Below, piece after piece: positions 35,001-41,900 of a DNA stretch of 64,000 bases. This DNA comes from Tretioscincus oriximinensis (lineage: Eukaryota > Chordata > Lepidosauria > Squamata > Gymnophthalmidae). The DNA lies in contig JAJVDF010000018.1 in assembly GCA_022410635.1 (NCBI GenBank), forward strand, positions 2,001,473 through 2,065,472, written 5' to 3'. Numbering within the stretch: the first letter of the stretch is position 1; every line of letters begins with the position of its first letter. Below the pieces are notes generated by a model. The model ran no database searches. It was given only the letters and a program-made list of their open reading frames with translations, and had not been told where the DNA came from. The translations under genes and the position numbers were made by a program.

Positions 35001-36949
35001 GTTCACATATGCATGGTTTTTGGTGTCCGTACATGCCTGTCACCTGGGCAAGACAGACAAGACCTTTTGCTATGTCGGGCAAAAGTGCTATCAAAGCTAC
35101 TTCCCACCACTCATTTAGTATAGAGTTATAGAGCATTGTATCATGTCACTGTAGCTGAAGTGCACCAAACTGTGTGGCAATCACTTCGTATTCACATAAT
35201 AAGAACTTAATAGGAATTCTACTGAATTGGCACACAGCTCATCTAGTCCAGCATTCTGTCTCACACAGTGGCCCACCAACTGCATCTGGGCATCTCAAGC
35301 AGCAGAAGAAAAACCCTCAGCTGTTCTTGATTCCCTGCAAATGGTATTTCTGGAATCCTGCCTGTTGCTCCATCCCAGAGGTAGTTTCAAGAGATCTATC
35401 CTAGTTGGTGTTGATGCACTTGACTTCCATGAATTTGTCTAATCCTACCTTAAAGCTATCCAGGCTGATACATACCATGGAAGATCCCTCGTCTGTACTA
35501 ACTCTTCTGCCCATCAGCTTCATGGNGTAACCCCTGATCCTAGTGTTGTGTGACAGAGAAAATATTTTTTCTCTATCCACTTTATCCATCCTATGCAAGT
35601 TTTTATACACTTCAATCAGCTCACCTCTTAAACAATGTCTTTCAAGACTGAAGAAACTTAGATGTTGCAGCTTGATTTCTAAGGGAAGTGTNCCAGGCCC
35701 TTGATTCTCGTTGCCCATTTTTGTACCTTCTCTAGGTNTACAATATCCTTTTTAAGATGTTGTGACCAGAATTGTATTCCAAATGTGATCTCCCTAGAGA
35801 TTTGTAAAGAGGCAAAGCACTTGCTGACTTATTTTCAACTTCCTAATTACCCCTAACCTTCATTGAACTGTCCACTAACACCCCAGGATCCTTTTCCTGC
35901 TCTGTCACAGAAAGCTTAGTCCCCATCAGTAGATAGGAGAAATTGGGAGTTCTTTGCATTTGCTTTTGCTGAAGAGCAATTGCTTGCTTGTTCCCNACTT
36001 ACCCAATGTCAAGAGATCTCTCCAAAGCTCTCTACAATCACTTTGTTTTCACTCCCTGAACAGTTTAGTGCTGTCATCAAACTTGTCTCTCTCATTATTT
36101 ATTCCAGCATCCAACTAATTTATGTATATATTAAAACCCTCGGGTACCCCACTTCTCACATCCTTCCAGACCTGTCTGTGTATTACCACCCTCTGTTTGA
36201 CTTTTTTAGCCTGTCTGGATGGGGCTTAAAATGCAGANTAGAATACTTGTGATAACCTTGGTTGAAACAAAAGAGGGGAGGAAGAGGTAGAAGTGAGGAT
36301 CATGAGAACAAAGGAAGGCAGCTAAAATTTGTCTGACAGTAACGGATAGTATTAAAATGGGAATAGAGAGGGAGAAGCATAAGGAATAAAGGGCGGTAAA
36401 GTTCATACTGAGATTGGGGAGATTGGAAGTTTTGGAGAAAGANTCAAGCTAGAGATGCCCAAAGCTCCTAATATGCCCTAAAATGGACTATTCTGTTGTG
36501 CTGTGACTGTGGCCTGGAGTTGTTGTTTTTTCCTAGCTCTGACTTTTTTTTAAGTTGAGACTCAAGAAAAAAACCTGATGGGTTTCTTCACTTTTCTGCA
36601 GAGGTGCCTTGTAAAAAGAGAGCAAACATGCAGCTTCTGTACAGTAAATGCCAAGTTGGCATTTTAGTGCTGTTGACTGTTGACTGGAAGAGAAGGTTGA
36701 GAACATTTTTCTAGCCATCTGCCAGGATTCTTTGGAAAACTGCCTTTAGAACCCACTCTGGGAACAGCATATAAAATGAAAAATGATATACNAAGATGAA
36801 TATTTTCCTTTTTCTCCCCATAGACTGACATAACCAAATGTGTGGTCAATACGGATCCCAATCTTCGCTCTCACTGGCTCATTGCTGCCCTTTGCAGTTT
36901 TGGCCACTTCCTGAAGGCCATCTTCTTCGTGCTTTTACCAGAGAGATGA
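4859..36949 (+). CDS. BOK: BOK gene, coding span (four coding exons)
   Basis: The four exons encode BCL-2-related ovarian killer, a BAX/BAK-type pro-apoptotic effector that acts at the ER and mitochondrial membranes. Coding parts of 223, 129, 164 and 126 bp sum to 642 bp, giving 213 residues plus a stop; the human protein is 212. All splice sites are GT/AG and the phases (1, 1, 0) agree. In order, the protein shows the conserved N-terminus [15 protein letters not shown], a BH3 core LLRLGDELE, the BH1-region segment [16 protein letters not shown], the BH2-region RRGGW, and a hydrophobic C-terminal tail ending FFVLLPER. No frameshift or internal stop is present, so the gene looks functional. 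A non-coding 5' exon probably lies upstream and was not identified. The 3' neighbour is THAP4 in convergent orientation. Confidence 0.96.
5220..5430. repeat. 82-bp-arm near-perfect hairpin, foldback repeat
   Basis: Bases 5220-5301 and 5309-5390 are reverse complements with one mismatch (5283/5327) around a 7-base loop. The right arm continues into the tail CTTTCTGCTAGACTAACACG, ending near CTGAAATT at 5427. One arm reads AGGAGCTAGCAGCACTTTGA. The arm carries GAAAGCTTATGCC and CTACTTCTTCAGATGC, words found in dispersed reptile repeats. It has no coding capacity. Confidence 0.9.
5725..6310 (+). repeat. Unclassified repeat D, copy 1, interrupted by a SINE
   Basis: Two halves (about 5725-5881 and 6160-6310) align to the continuous copy at 31715-32060 and, inverted, to 59455-59800. 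Shared words include GGTTTTATGGG, TTCACGATGATAAGT, GAATGCC, AGTGTGAAGAAAGTGAA and GCAGCTAGCCCT. The SINE at 5882-6150 sits in the middle. No ORF is present. It is probably a non-autonomous element, superfamily unknown. Confidence 0.65.
5882..6150 (-). mobile_element. Sauria-type SINE (tRNA head, BovB-like tail), copy 1
   Basis: Read on the - strand: a tRNA-like head with ATAGCTCAATCGCTAAGGAA (A-box-like), then TAGCTCTAGCCAACC and a GGTGAGACAAGCGGAGTATA tail ending AAGAACCCAGTTCTTCTTCT. The tail is of the BovB/Sauria type. It is inserted inside repeat D. Confidence 0.75.
6900..7080 (-). repeat. Possible old CR1 remnant
   Basis: The words TAGATCAGGCCACAGTCTAT and ATCCTGTCTTGCACAGTAGC resemble the CR1 3'UTR seen at 2227 and 59811. 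GGTCATCAGCAAGCTTGCC resembles CR1 coding sequence. It is very diverged. Confidence 0.4.
8876..9034. repeat. Segment duplicated at 17884-18030
   Basis: GACTGTATTGGATCCTCTAT through ACAGTGTGTTGTTGAATCAGACT is repeated about 9 kb downstream across the next exon, with two small indels. It includes GATTGAACCTGCAACCTTCT, similar to the - strand of tRNA-derived SINEs (B-box region). It may be a SINE remnant or a local duplication. Confidence 0.7.
9296..9810. mobile_element. Non-autonomous hAT-like MITE, family A, copy 1
   Basis: The ends are TAGTGTGGCCATA and TATGGCAACCCTA, inverted relative to each other (consensus TAGGGTTGCCATA). They are flanked by 8-base repeats ATAGCAGA (9288-9295) and ATAGCAGG (9811-9818), the target-site length of hAT elements. 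The centre is CpG-rich with GCGCGCGCGC-type alternating runs and inverted repeats. No transposase frame is present. It matches the element at 56867-57429. Confidence 0.82.
10277..11183 (+). mobile_element. L2-type LINE, 5'-truncated, well preserved 3' end
   Basis: An open frame runs from [20 protein letters not shown] to the stop at 11021 with no frameshift. It includes [20 protein letters not shown] and [20 protein letters not shown], the C-terminal reverse-transcriptase region of L2-like LINEs. The 3' end is AAGCCGCCCTGG followed by a TAAA-rich tail. Seven-base repeats ATATTTC flank it (10270-10276 and 11184-11190). The catalytic YADD region is upstream of the truncation. CR1/L2-superfamily assignment is firm, L2 likely. 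Confidence 0.85.
11605..11645 (+). repeat. Tail fragment of the foldback-type repeat
   Basis: The words AGACTAACACGGCTATTTCT and TTGAAAT match the terminal tail of the elements at 1161 and 5220. No arms are visible. Confidence 0.5.
14104..14418 (-). mobile_element. Sauria-type SINE, copy 2 (near full length)
   Basis: Read on the - strand: head GGATAGCTCAGTCGCTAAGG, then AGGTTTCACGGCCCTGTGTT (B-box position), TAGCCTGTAGCTCTAGCC, AAGATAGAATGTAAGCCTTC and a GGTGAGAAAAGCGGGGTATA tail ending AAGAACCCAGTTCTTCTCC. It is the best full-length copy in the window. Confidence 0.8.
15980..16108 (+). CDS. BOK: BOK coding exon 2 (BH3 end and central helices)
   Basis: The exon follows a strong pyrimidine-rich acceptor (ttctgttttag) and ends at TTCTTCAG|gtgctt, phase 1 at both ends. 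It encodes [20 protein letters not shown] and then [23 protein letters not shown]. The GDE of the BH3 core is formed across the intron. NVARQL and [10 protein letters not shown] are hallmark BOK stretches in the central helices before BH1. It lies about 10.9 kb downstream of the preceding exon. Confidence 0.96.
17884..18030. repeat. Second copy of the 8876-9034 segment
   Basis: It shares ACTGTATTGGATCCTCTATA, CATTTCCTGTTTCTGAGA, GCAACCTTCTGCTTTCTAGA and AGTGTGTTGTTGAATCAGAC with 8876-9034. It has a 9-base extra TAGTATATA and lacks the AGTGGACTAG segment. Flanks differ on both sides. Confidence 0.7.
18176..20635 (+). mobile_element. L2-type LINE, long but disrupted copy
   Basis: Fragments in several frames give, in order, an apurinic-endonuclease-like end ([12 protein letters not shown], then [10 protein letters not shown]), reverse-transcriptase domains ([38 protein letters not shown]), the catalytic site read as YTDDHQLY, and the C-terminal region [20 protein letters not shown]. 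The 3' end is CTGCCCTGAGACC plus an AAATAGATAAATAAATA tail. Frameshifts and stops separate the blocks, so it is dead. It is clearly older than the copy at 10277. Confidence 0.88.
20984..21090. repeat. Foldback-type repeat, short copy
   Basis: GTCCAGCAAGGGGGACTTAT with CTTTGAGATTAACAAGAGAA forms the left arm. TGCTGCACTTCTTACTGGAC and TTTCTGATTG form the right. It is the same family as 1161 and 5220, but the arms are short and diverged. Confidence 0.6.
21270..21880 (+). mobile_element. L1-type LINE ORF2 C-terminal remnant
   Basis: Translations across a stop give a cysteine/histidine-rich tail, [20 protein letters not shown], then [29 protein letters not shown], and [19 protein letters not shown]. 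The C-x2-C ... H-x4-C pattern followed by FW is typical of the L1 ORF2 C-terminus. A 5' A/T-rich stretch (21060-21230) precedes it. The copy is broken by stops. Confidence 0.72.
21914..21965 (+). repeat. Right-end fragment of the foldback-type repeat
   Basis: CTCTTGCTGGACTTTCTGAA and ATGAACATGGCTATTCCTCT resemble the right arm and tail of the element at 5220. Only this end is present. Confidence 0.45.
22860..23150 (-). mobile_element. CR1 LINE fragment, old
   Basis: The - strand of CR1 coding/3'UTR sequence is recognisable by AGACTATCCAGGTTGATTTC, GTAAATTCTATAGATCAATG and TTTTCTGCCCATCAGCTTCA. It is diverged with indels. Confidence 0.7.
23925..24355 (+). mobile_element. CR1 LINE 3' fragment
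   Basis: CR1 coding remnants ([20 protein letters not shown]) lead into the CR1 3'UTR and end GGTTCTTATG. It is frameshifted relative to the copy at 28920. Confidence 0.8.
26463..26525 (+). repeat. Trinucleotide microsatellite (TAG/TAA)n
   Basis: Imperfect TAGTAGTAGTCATAGTAGTA, then AATAATAGTAGTAGAAGTAG, ending in TAATAATAATAAA. Confidence 0.8.
27355..27465 (-). repeat. tRNA-derived SINE remnant
   Basis: The - strand reads a tRNA-like head (GGTTGTAGCTCAGTGGTTAA at 27440-27459) and then CTGGAAAGCAAAAGTCTCCC, with AGTTCAGTCCTCAGCCTC at the B-box position. There is no BovB tail nearby. Confidence 0.6.
27858..28140 (-). repeat. L2-type LINE 3' fragment, old
   Basis: The - strand end reads AACTGCCCTGAGATCTTTGG and then GTATAAATATAAATAAATAA, the L2 3' terminus seen at 20578 and 51070. 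The upstream part is too diverged to translate. Confidence 0.6.
28920..29602 (+). mobile_element. CR1 LINE 3' end with intact C-terminal frame
   Basis: A frame runs from [20 protein letters not shown] through [32 protein letters not shown] and [20 protein letters not shown] to a stop at 29396-29398. A 3'UTR follows, ending ATGTTCTTATG. Only two Ns disturb the frame. It is the longest intact CR1 frame in the window; the catalytic part is missing by 5' truncation. Confidence 0.88.
31715..32060 (+). repeat. Unclassified repeat D, copy 2 (continuous)
   Basis: This is the uninterrupted counterpart of 5725-6310. It carries ACTACAGCTCCCAGCCTGCA at 32018-32037 and the reverse complement of GCTACACTTCCCAGCAG at 31963-31979, both resembling ZNF143/THAP11 sites. 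A partial Sauria-type SINE abuts its right end. Confidence 0.65.
32062..32225 (+). mobile_element. Sauria-type SINE, copy 3 (head missing)
   Basis: It starts in the middle of the SINE at TGTAGCTCTAGCCAACCCAG and runs through AAGATAGAATGTGAGCCTTC to AAGCCGCTTTGAG. The tRNA head is absent and the left edge meets repeat D directly. Confidence 0.7.
33019..33610. mobile_element. Palindromic MITE (3687 family) split by a CR1 insertion
   Basis: The left end (TCCCACTGGGCCTTACTCTG) and right end (CAAAATAAGGCTATGTGGGA) are inverted relative to each other. The inner halves match the element at 3687-3851. A CR1 copy separates them. Confidence 0.72.
33125..33547 (+). mobile_element. CR1 LINE 3' fragment nested in a MITE
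   Basis: It matches 29185-29602: coding tail then 3'UTR ending in TTCTTATG units. Six-base repeats ACACTA flank it (33119-33124 and 33548-33553), consistent with target-site duplication on insertion into the MITE. Confidence 0.85.
33665..33790 (-). mobile_element. CR1 LINE 3'UTR fragment
   Basis: AGGAGCCCTGCTGAATCGAG, TCCAGCATTCTGTCTCACAC and GAGGCCCACCAATTGCACCT match the - strand of the CR1 3'UTR. Confidence 0.75.
33916..33993. mobile_element. Tc1/mariner-type MITE, 78 bp, copy 1
   Basis: The ends TACTGCTCAAAACAATTAAG and its exact inverse cover most of the element, flanked by TA on both sides (33914-33915 and 33994-33995). It is the same length as the copy at 52781-52858. No coding capacity. 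Confidence 0.82.
34665..34828 (+). CDS. BOK: BOK coding exon 3 (BH1 and core helices)
   Basis: The acceptor is ttctgcag and the donor is GGCTGG|gtaagg; the incoming phase is 1 and the outgoing phase 0. It encodes [40 protein letters not shown] and [15 protein letters not shown]. This covers the BH1 region, the central hydrophobic hairpin and the start of BH2. The [20 protein letters not shown] stretch is nearly invariant in BOK proteins. It is separated from the previous exon by an 18.6 kb intron filled with LINE debris. Confidence 0.97.
34829..36823 (+). other. BOK intron after coding exon 3 (2.0 kb)
   Basis: It is largely occupied by the CR1 fragment at 35200-36190; the rest shows nothing assignable. 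Confidence 0.85.
35200..36190 (-). mobile_element. CR1 LINE fragment, about 1 kb
   Basis: From right to left it reads CR1 reverse-transcriptase tail sequence, then [20 protein letters not shown] with [20 protein letters not shown], then the 3'UTR ending near AAGAACTTAATAGG. The part at 35830-36190 resembles more upstream CR1 coding sequence (AGCTCTCTACAATCACTTTG, TGCTGTCATCAAACTTGTCT). It is frameshifted and old. Confidence 0.78.
36824..36949 (+). CDS. BOK: BOK terminal coding exon (BH2 end and membrane anchor)
   Basis: The exon follows tttctccccatag and runs in phase 0 to a TGA at 36947-36949. It encodes [19 protein letters not shown] and then [22 protein letters not shown]. The last roughly 20 residues form the hydrophobic tail anchor, and the terminal LLPER is identical to other BOK proteins. 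The 3'UTR continues at 36950. Confidence 0.97.
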   Translation, partial: TDITKCVVNTDPNLRSHWLIAALCSFGHFLKAIFFVLLPER

Positions 36950-37365
36950 TACCCAGTCGCCCGGTGGAGCCCCATCTTCTTCTCGTGGTACAGCAGAGGG
37001 CAGGAAATGAGAGGAGGAAGGAAGACTGTCATGAGAGCTTGCGTTCAACTCGTCTCGTTTTCTCAGCTGCCTTAATTGCAAAGACTTTTTTCTTCAGCTA
37101 AGGGGAAAATTTCTCAAACTCATTTTTGCTGGAAATCCCGTCTGCACATTCTGAATAGCTAGGATCATATTCATAAGGTTAGGAGGTTGATGANTTTGCC
37201 AGTCACTTATTTATTTTTCTGTTCAAACTGTATCCCAACTGCTGTTTTGTCTTGTGGCAGGTCCTTCCTGCCTTCCTTATTCATTGTGACCTTGACACAG
37301 GCTAATGACGTTAAAAAGTATGTTATTGCTTAAAAGAAAAATAAAAAATTAAGCTGGGCCCGGCC
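36950..37365 (+). other. BOK: BOK 3' untranslated region (approximate)
   Basis: This is the sequence between the BOK stop and about 20 bases past the first clear AATAAA. No open frame related to a known protein is seen. It contains a GC-richer start (36950-37070) and then AT-rich sequence. The end is inferred from the poly(A) signal, not from transcript data. Confidence 0.6.
37340..37345 (+). promoter_or_regulatory. Candidate BOK poly(A) signal
   Basis: AATAAA sits about 390 bases after the BOK stop in an A-rich context, and is the first canonical hexamer downstream of the gene. A second, more distal signal cannot be excluded. Confidence 0.6.
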
Positions 37366-37750
37366 CTATTGACTGGCACTCCTAGAGGTTGGAATTTAAT
37401 TCTTGGAAAGCATTAGTTTCCCTGCTCTGAGCTAAGGGAACCCGATGACATTAAATGAATGCAGTAATGTGNATCTACTCCAATCCAGATCATGGAAGAA
37501 AAAATGTCTTATTAATCGCTGGCAAACAGAGATACAAATTGTACCAACTGTTAATGTATTTATTCTATCTATTGTGTGTCAAGAGATGCTGAATAAGATA
37601 TTTCTCTGTTGTCAGAGTTTTAAATCTCTTGATTGAAGACTATTATTTTTCATATGGAGTTCTTTTCAGATAGAACTCTGACAACATGGATCTCAAACTA
37701 ATGTCCTCAATGTTTCTGGGTTACAGTTTTCAACATCCTGCAGAGCTTAT

Positions 37751-37770
37751 GGAATGTTGGGAGTTGTAGT
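37751..37770 (-). promoter_or_regulatory. ZNF143/THAP11-like motif (weak call)
   Basis: The - strand reads ACTACAACTCCCAACATTCC, close to the ACTACAAnTCCCAnnATGC class of sites. A single motif match outside a promoter is weak evidence, and it may derive from a repeat. Confidence 0.3.
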
Positions 37771-38359
37771 CTTGGAACATATTCAGGACTACAATTTGAG
37801 TCCCTTTCGGAGAAGAAAGTACTAGACACTAGGAACTTCATTTTGTCTGAAATGAACTAAAGNTCAGGGAGAATGAGGTACAGATTATTTTTAAAAATCT
37901 GTATANATTTGACAATTAGCAAGAGGAATGGGAAGGTGGTTATTTTGCCTCTTCAGGTAGGAAGGAGAGACAAGAGACAATTAATGTGAACCATAAAAAT
38001 TGTATGCTTCCCTTGGTTGTTTAAGTTGCTTTGTGCAAAAAACAATACAGTTACTCTGCATCAATATTTTGGAGATTCAGGATTCTGAAACTTGAGCATT
38101 TGAGACAAGGGCTTGAACTGCTGCTTAGCATTAGTGGTCAAGAAAGNTTTTTCCATGTTTAAACCACTGGCTGGAGTTGGGTATTATCGGTGACTCACGT
38201 ACTATACATGGACACTACATATGAATGCCAATCTGCACTTGGCTACTGCGGCACTATCCAGAGGATTGCTGTGGCATCAAACCCCAAGATTTACTGAAGA
38301 ACGAGCAAAACCTGGCCGCCTCTTCTAGAACAAGAAACTCCAAATGAGGAGCTAGCCAA

Positions 38360-38455
38360 AGGTTGCTGAATGCCATTTGGGGCTGCCGTAATCTGCATGA
38401 CCATGTAAATGGCAGACCCCTGTTCCAAGATCTAACCCAGAATAAGACTCGGGGT
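38360..38455. repeat. Half of a 3687-type palindromic MITE
   Basis: CCATTTGGGGCTGCCGTAAT, then GACCATGTAAATGGCAGACC and AACCCAGAATAAGACTCGGG match the right half and terminus of the family. The left half is not recognisable. Confidence 0.5.
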
Positions 38456-38677
38456 GGAAAGGGACAATGTCTCTCTAGAGACTGCTTAGTATTTACACAG
38501 TTAGATTTTTTGACAAAGCTCTTTGAGATGTTTAACCGGAGTGCCACTTACAATTAAGAAGTAAATAACTGAAGTCCTCCATTATCTCGTGCTTTGTAGG
38601 GGACAATACTTTGTGAATGTCAGTAACAAATCTGAATATAACACCATTCAAAGCCACACCCTTAAAAATAAAGGCTT

Positions 38678-38683
38678 TTTATT
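38678..38683 (-). promoter_or_regulatory. Candidate THAP4 poly(A) signal
   Basis: AATAAA on the - strand, about 170 bases after the THAP4 stop, implies a short 3'UTR (about 38660-38849). With the BOK signal at 37340, the two transcripts would end about 1.3 kb apart without overlapping. Confidence 0.65.
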
Positions 38684-38849
38684 GGCTTTAGGTTTTACAG
38701 AAGCCTCAGTGTAAACTCCTTTAGCACTTGCAATTTCTGATGCCAGGTGTAAATCAAATCATGGAGCTAACAAAGTCACTGTATTTACTTCCCTGCTGCT
38801 TCCATTCTCTGGCCTCGGAGCTTCTGTGATGAAACAAGCCTCCTTTGTT

Positions 38850-38969
38850 TCAAGGAGTGACTTTTTTGTAGGTAATGTGAAGGTGCTGAGTCATTGGCTG
38901 TGTAGTGGTTGCCATAGAGACAGTCTGTTCTAGTTTTCCATCAGAATTGAGCCTGAATTTTCTAGTAAT
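38850..38969 (-). CDS. THAP4: THAP4 terminal exon with heme-ligand histidine
   Basis: The exon encodes ITRKFRLNSDGKLEQTVSMA and TTTQPMTQHLHITYKKVTP, then TGA. The first His of QHLH matches the proximal heme ligand of human THAP4 (His567), so heme binding is probably retained. The exon follows ttcctccttag and enters in phase 0. Confidence 0.96.
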   Translation of the reverse strand: MTRKFRLNSDGKLEQTVSMATTTQPMTQHLHITYKKVTP

Positions 38970-41900
38970 CTAAGGAGGAAACAAAAAGACTTATTATTTT
39001 ATCCTGTTTATAATTCAAGAAAGAGAACTGCAAAAACGTAAACCAATGTGCAAAGGTCTAAATAAATCTGTCCCTTTGATACTGACAAACTATTAAGGTT
39101 TATTTAAAACCTTCTTTCCTCCCAAAGGCACAGTACTATTTTAAAAAAGAGCAGGTGTTTCTATAAATAAGCAAAGAAGAAAGGCTTCGAAGATCGTTTA
39201 TCCTAAGTTGCCATGACAGGATTGCGTTCTGGAAGGAGCCAATCTAGATGGCAATGTCTTGAAANCAAATGTATACATCTTTGAAAAATCAGGTGATAAG
39301 CTTCTAAAATAGTGGCACCAACCCTCATAGTTTTGATAAGGTCTCTCTGCAATAAAGCACCTTTTCCTTCTCTCAAAAAATGTTGCCTGTAACAAAGTGG
39401 AAGGAGCTGGCATGACCACAGTGGAAAGAACATAATAGATCTCTGCAAGACAGATTAGTGAATTCAAGCTAGTTGACTGTGCTGTTCTCTGACATTAATA
39501 TGCTGTGGAATTGGACACTTGAGTTACTTCTACGATTACTCCTTTCTTTGTCTCAATCCTTGTCCAACCTTTAACACATTTCTTTGCCTTTGAATAAGGC
39601 TTGGTTGGTTGCAAACAAGTCTCACTTTTCCAACCCCTACACTATGAATAACACATTTTCTTTCTTTTCATGACTTGAGAAATACGAAAGCATCTTTCAA
39701 AAAACGGAGTTGTATGAAGTGTACTCAACACAAGTTCCTTCTTTAAACCAGAAACTCACACTTGTAATAACATACACAAGTTTCTGTTGCTTTCCTCCAT
39801 GGTACTCATAGCAGCANGAAAATCTGCCTTCAGGAAAAGCTGCCAGTACGAATGGCTCAGTTGCTAAGGAAACGGTCTCNCTTCCCGGGGCGTTGGGTTT
39901 TGAAGCCCTGTGTGGGACGTGGGGATGGGTGAGCACCTTCCACTAGCCTGTAGCTCTAGCCAACCCAGCTATTCAAAAGCAAGAATTGCAAGAAATTGCA
40001 GCTGACTGAAAATAGATAAATGGGAATCACCACAGCCTGGTGGGAAAGATAGAATGTAAGCCTTCGGGCAAAATTTGCTTTGAGTCACTTTGAAAGGTGA
40101 GAAAAGCAGGGTATAAGAACCCAGTTCTTTTTCTTCTTCAGTATCCTCCCCATTTCACCCAATATTATAAAAGCAACCACTCAGCTCTTCATCCTGCCCT
40201 TTCTAAAGGATATTTCTCAGCTCCCAGGAGCAGACATAAGGCATAAAGACATGACTACATGGGTCATAACCGGTGATAGGGGGAACTGGGTACAAAAACA
40301 TGAAACAATTTCTCCCACCCAATTAAGTCCAGATATCCTGACTATCATGTTTTTTTGTCCATTATCATGTTTTAAATGAAAAGCTCCCAACACTTTGGTT
40401 AAATTAGATATAAACCATGGAAGACAGGCCTTGGGGAAAGCACTGCAATGCAGTTACAGAAGAAGGTGGTGGTGACATACTGAATTATCTTCCCTAAAGT
40501 TAAAAAATAAGAGCTTAAGATTTGATAGTTTTAACAAATGCCAGGCCTTATGCAGCAAGTTCCTACATCTTGGCAGCAGTAGGTCATTCCACTTGTTTCT
40601 GCACATTATCCATGGGTTGTGCTTGTCAGCTACCAGTAGTAGCCTTTGCTCTTATGCCATCGTACACCAAACAGTGAAAATATGAGTCTGAAACAACCCT
40701 GCATAGAAAGGCTATTAAAAATTAGTTCATAAATATTTCCTTTTTTAAAAGTCCAGTAGAAAGGATCACTGAATATGACTACCAAAAAGACACAACTCGG
40801 TTTTCTAATGGATCAATAATTTGGAGCTAAATACTGTAAAAAACCAATTTCTTTATCAGAGGGAGCCATCTGTTCCACATCAAACAATTAACTTTTTATC
40901 TTTAGCTGTTAGGAAAAGAAGAGCAATAGCAAGATAAATTGCTCTGTTGTTGCATAAGTAAAGGAAAGGTAATCCTTGGTTTAGGATGCTTCTATTCCCT
41001 ACAGTCTCACAGCAATATAACAGAATATTTATTTATTGCATATTATTTGTTTGTTAAGCCATTTTTCAAATTCTTGCAGGATGAGCAATGATCTTCACAA
41101 TAACATAAGAATTTGCCTTAAATGAATTCAAAATTAAGTTTTTCCTAGTGCAGGAGATGAGTTTTTTAAATCCCTCTTTTGAAACCTGGGAGGAGAACCT
41201 GAGAACTTGTTCATGCAAACCAGATGGTCAGTTATTAAGAAAGCAGCAGNAGAAGAAACTTTTGATTCATAATTGTAGCTGTAAACAGTTCTGAGGGCAG
41301 ATTTTTCCAGTTGGCTTCAACCTCTAGATTCCAAAATAATAGGAAATCTGACTGTTATTTCTACTTACTCATGGCTAAACTAAGCCTATTATTTTTATGA
41401 AGTGCAAGGAAGAAACAAAATAACAATTGGGAGGAAGTTTTCTGATCTCTTCTTGTTTGAAAAGTTACCATAAATTTACTTTGTCCAAGCCCTAGACTTA
41501 CAAATTTGGATATTGTTTCATACAGGGAATAGNAAGGAACATCCACTCTCACTGTCAAATATCTGAAACATGTGAATCAAGAGTTTGCTGATGTGGGCAA
41601 AATACTGTAGCTCAGACTTAGAATGCTTCAAGTTACGAGTTCTCCAAGTTGAATGATCTTTCCTCATCAGACTAGATGTTTAGCCACATGGATCTATGTG
41701 GATGCTACAATGAGACTCAATCAGCTCAAAATCTCAGCACTATATGAGTTTGTAGAAGAAGGTGANAGAAAGCCCTTTCTTTTGTGCCTTGTGAAAAGCC
41801 ACGAGTAGGGAGAAGAACTTCACGTATTCCTTTGGGTGTAGGGCAATCTGAACATATAAACAAACTTCATGGTCTTTATCAATTTATCCATAATCCTCAC

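Larger units (their letters stand above)
37366..38660. other. Intergenic gap between convergent BOK and THAP4
   Basis: It holds a fragment of the 3687-type MITE (about 38360-38455) and a ZNF143/THAP11-like word on the - strand at 37751-37770. No gene is seen. Confidence 0.7.
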
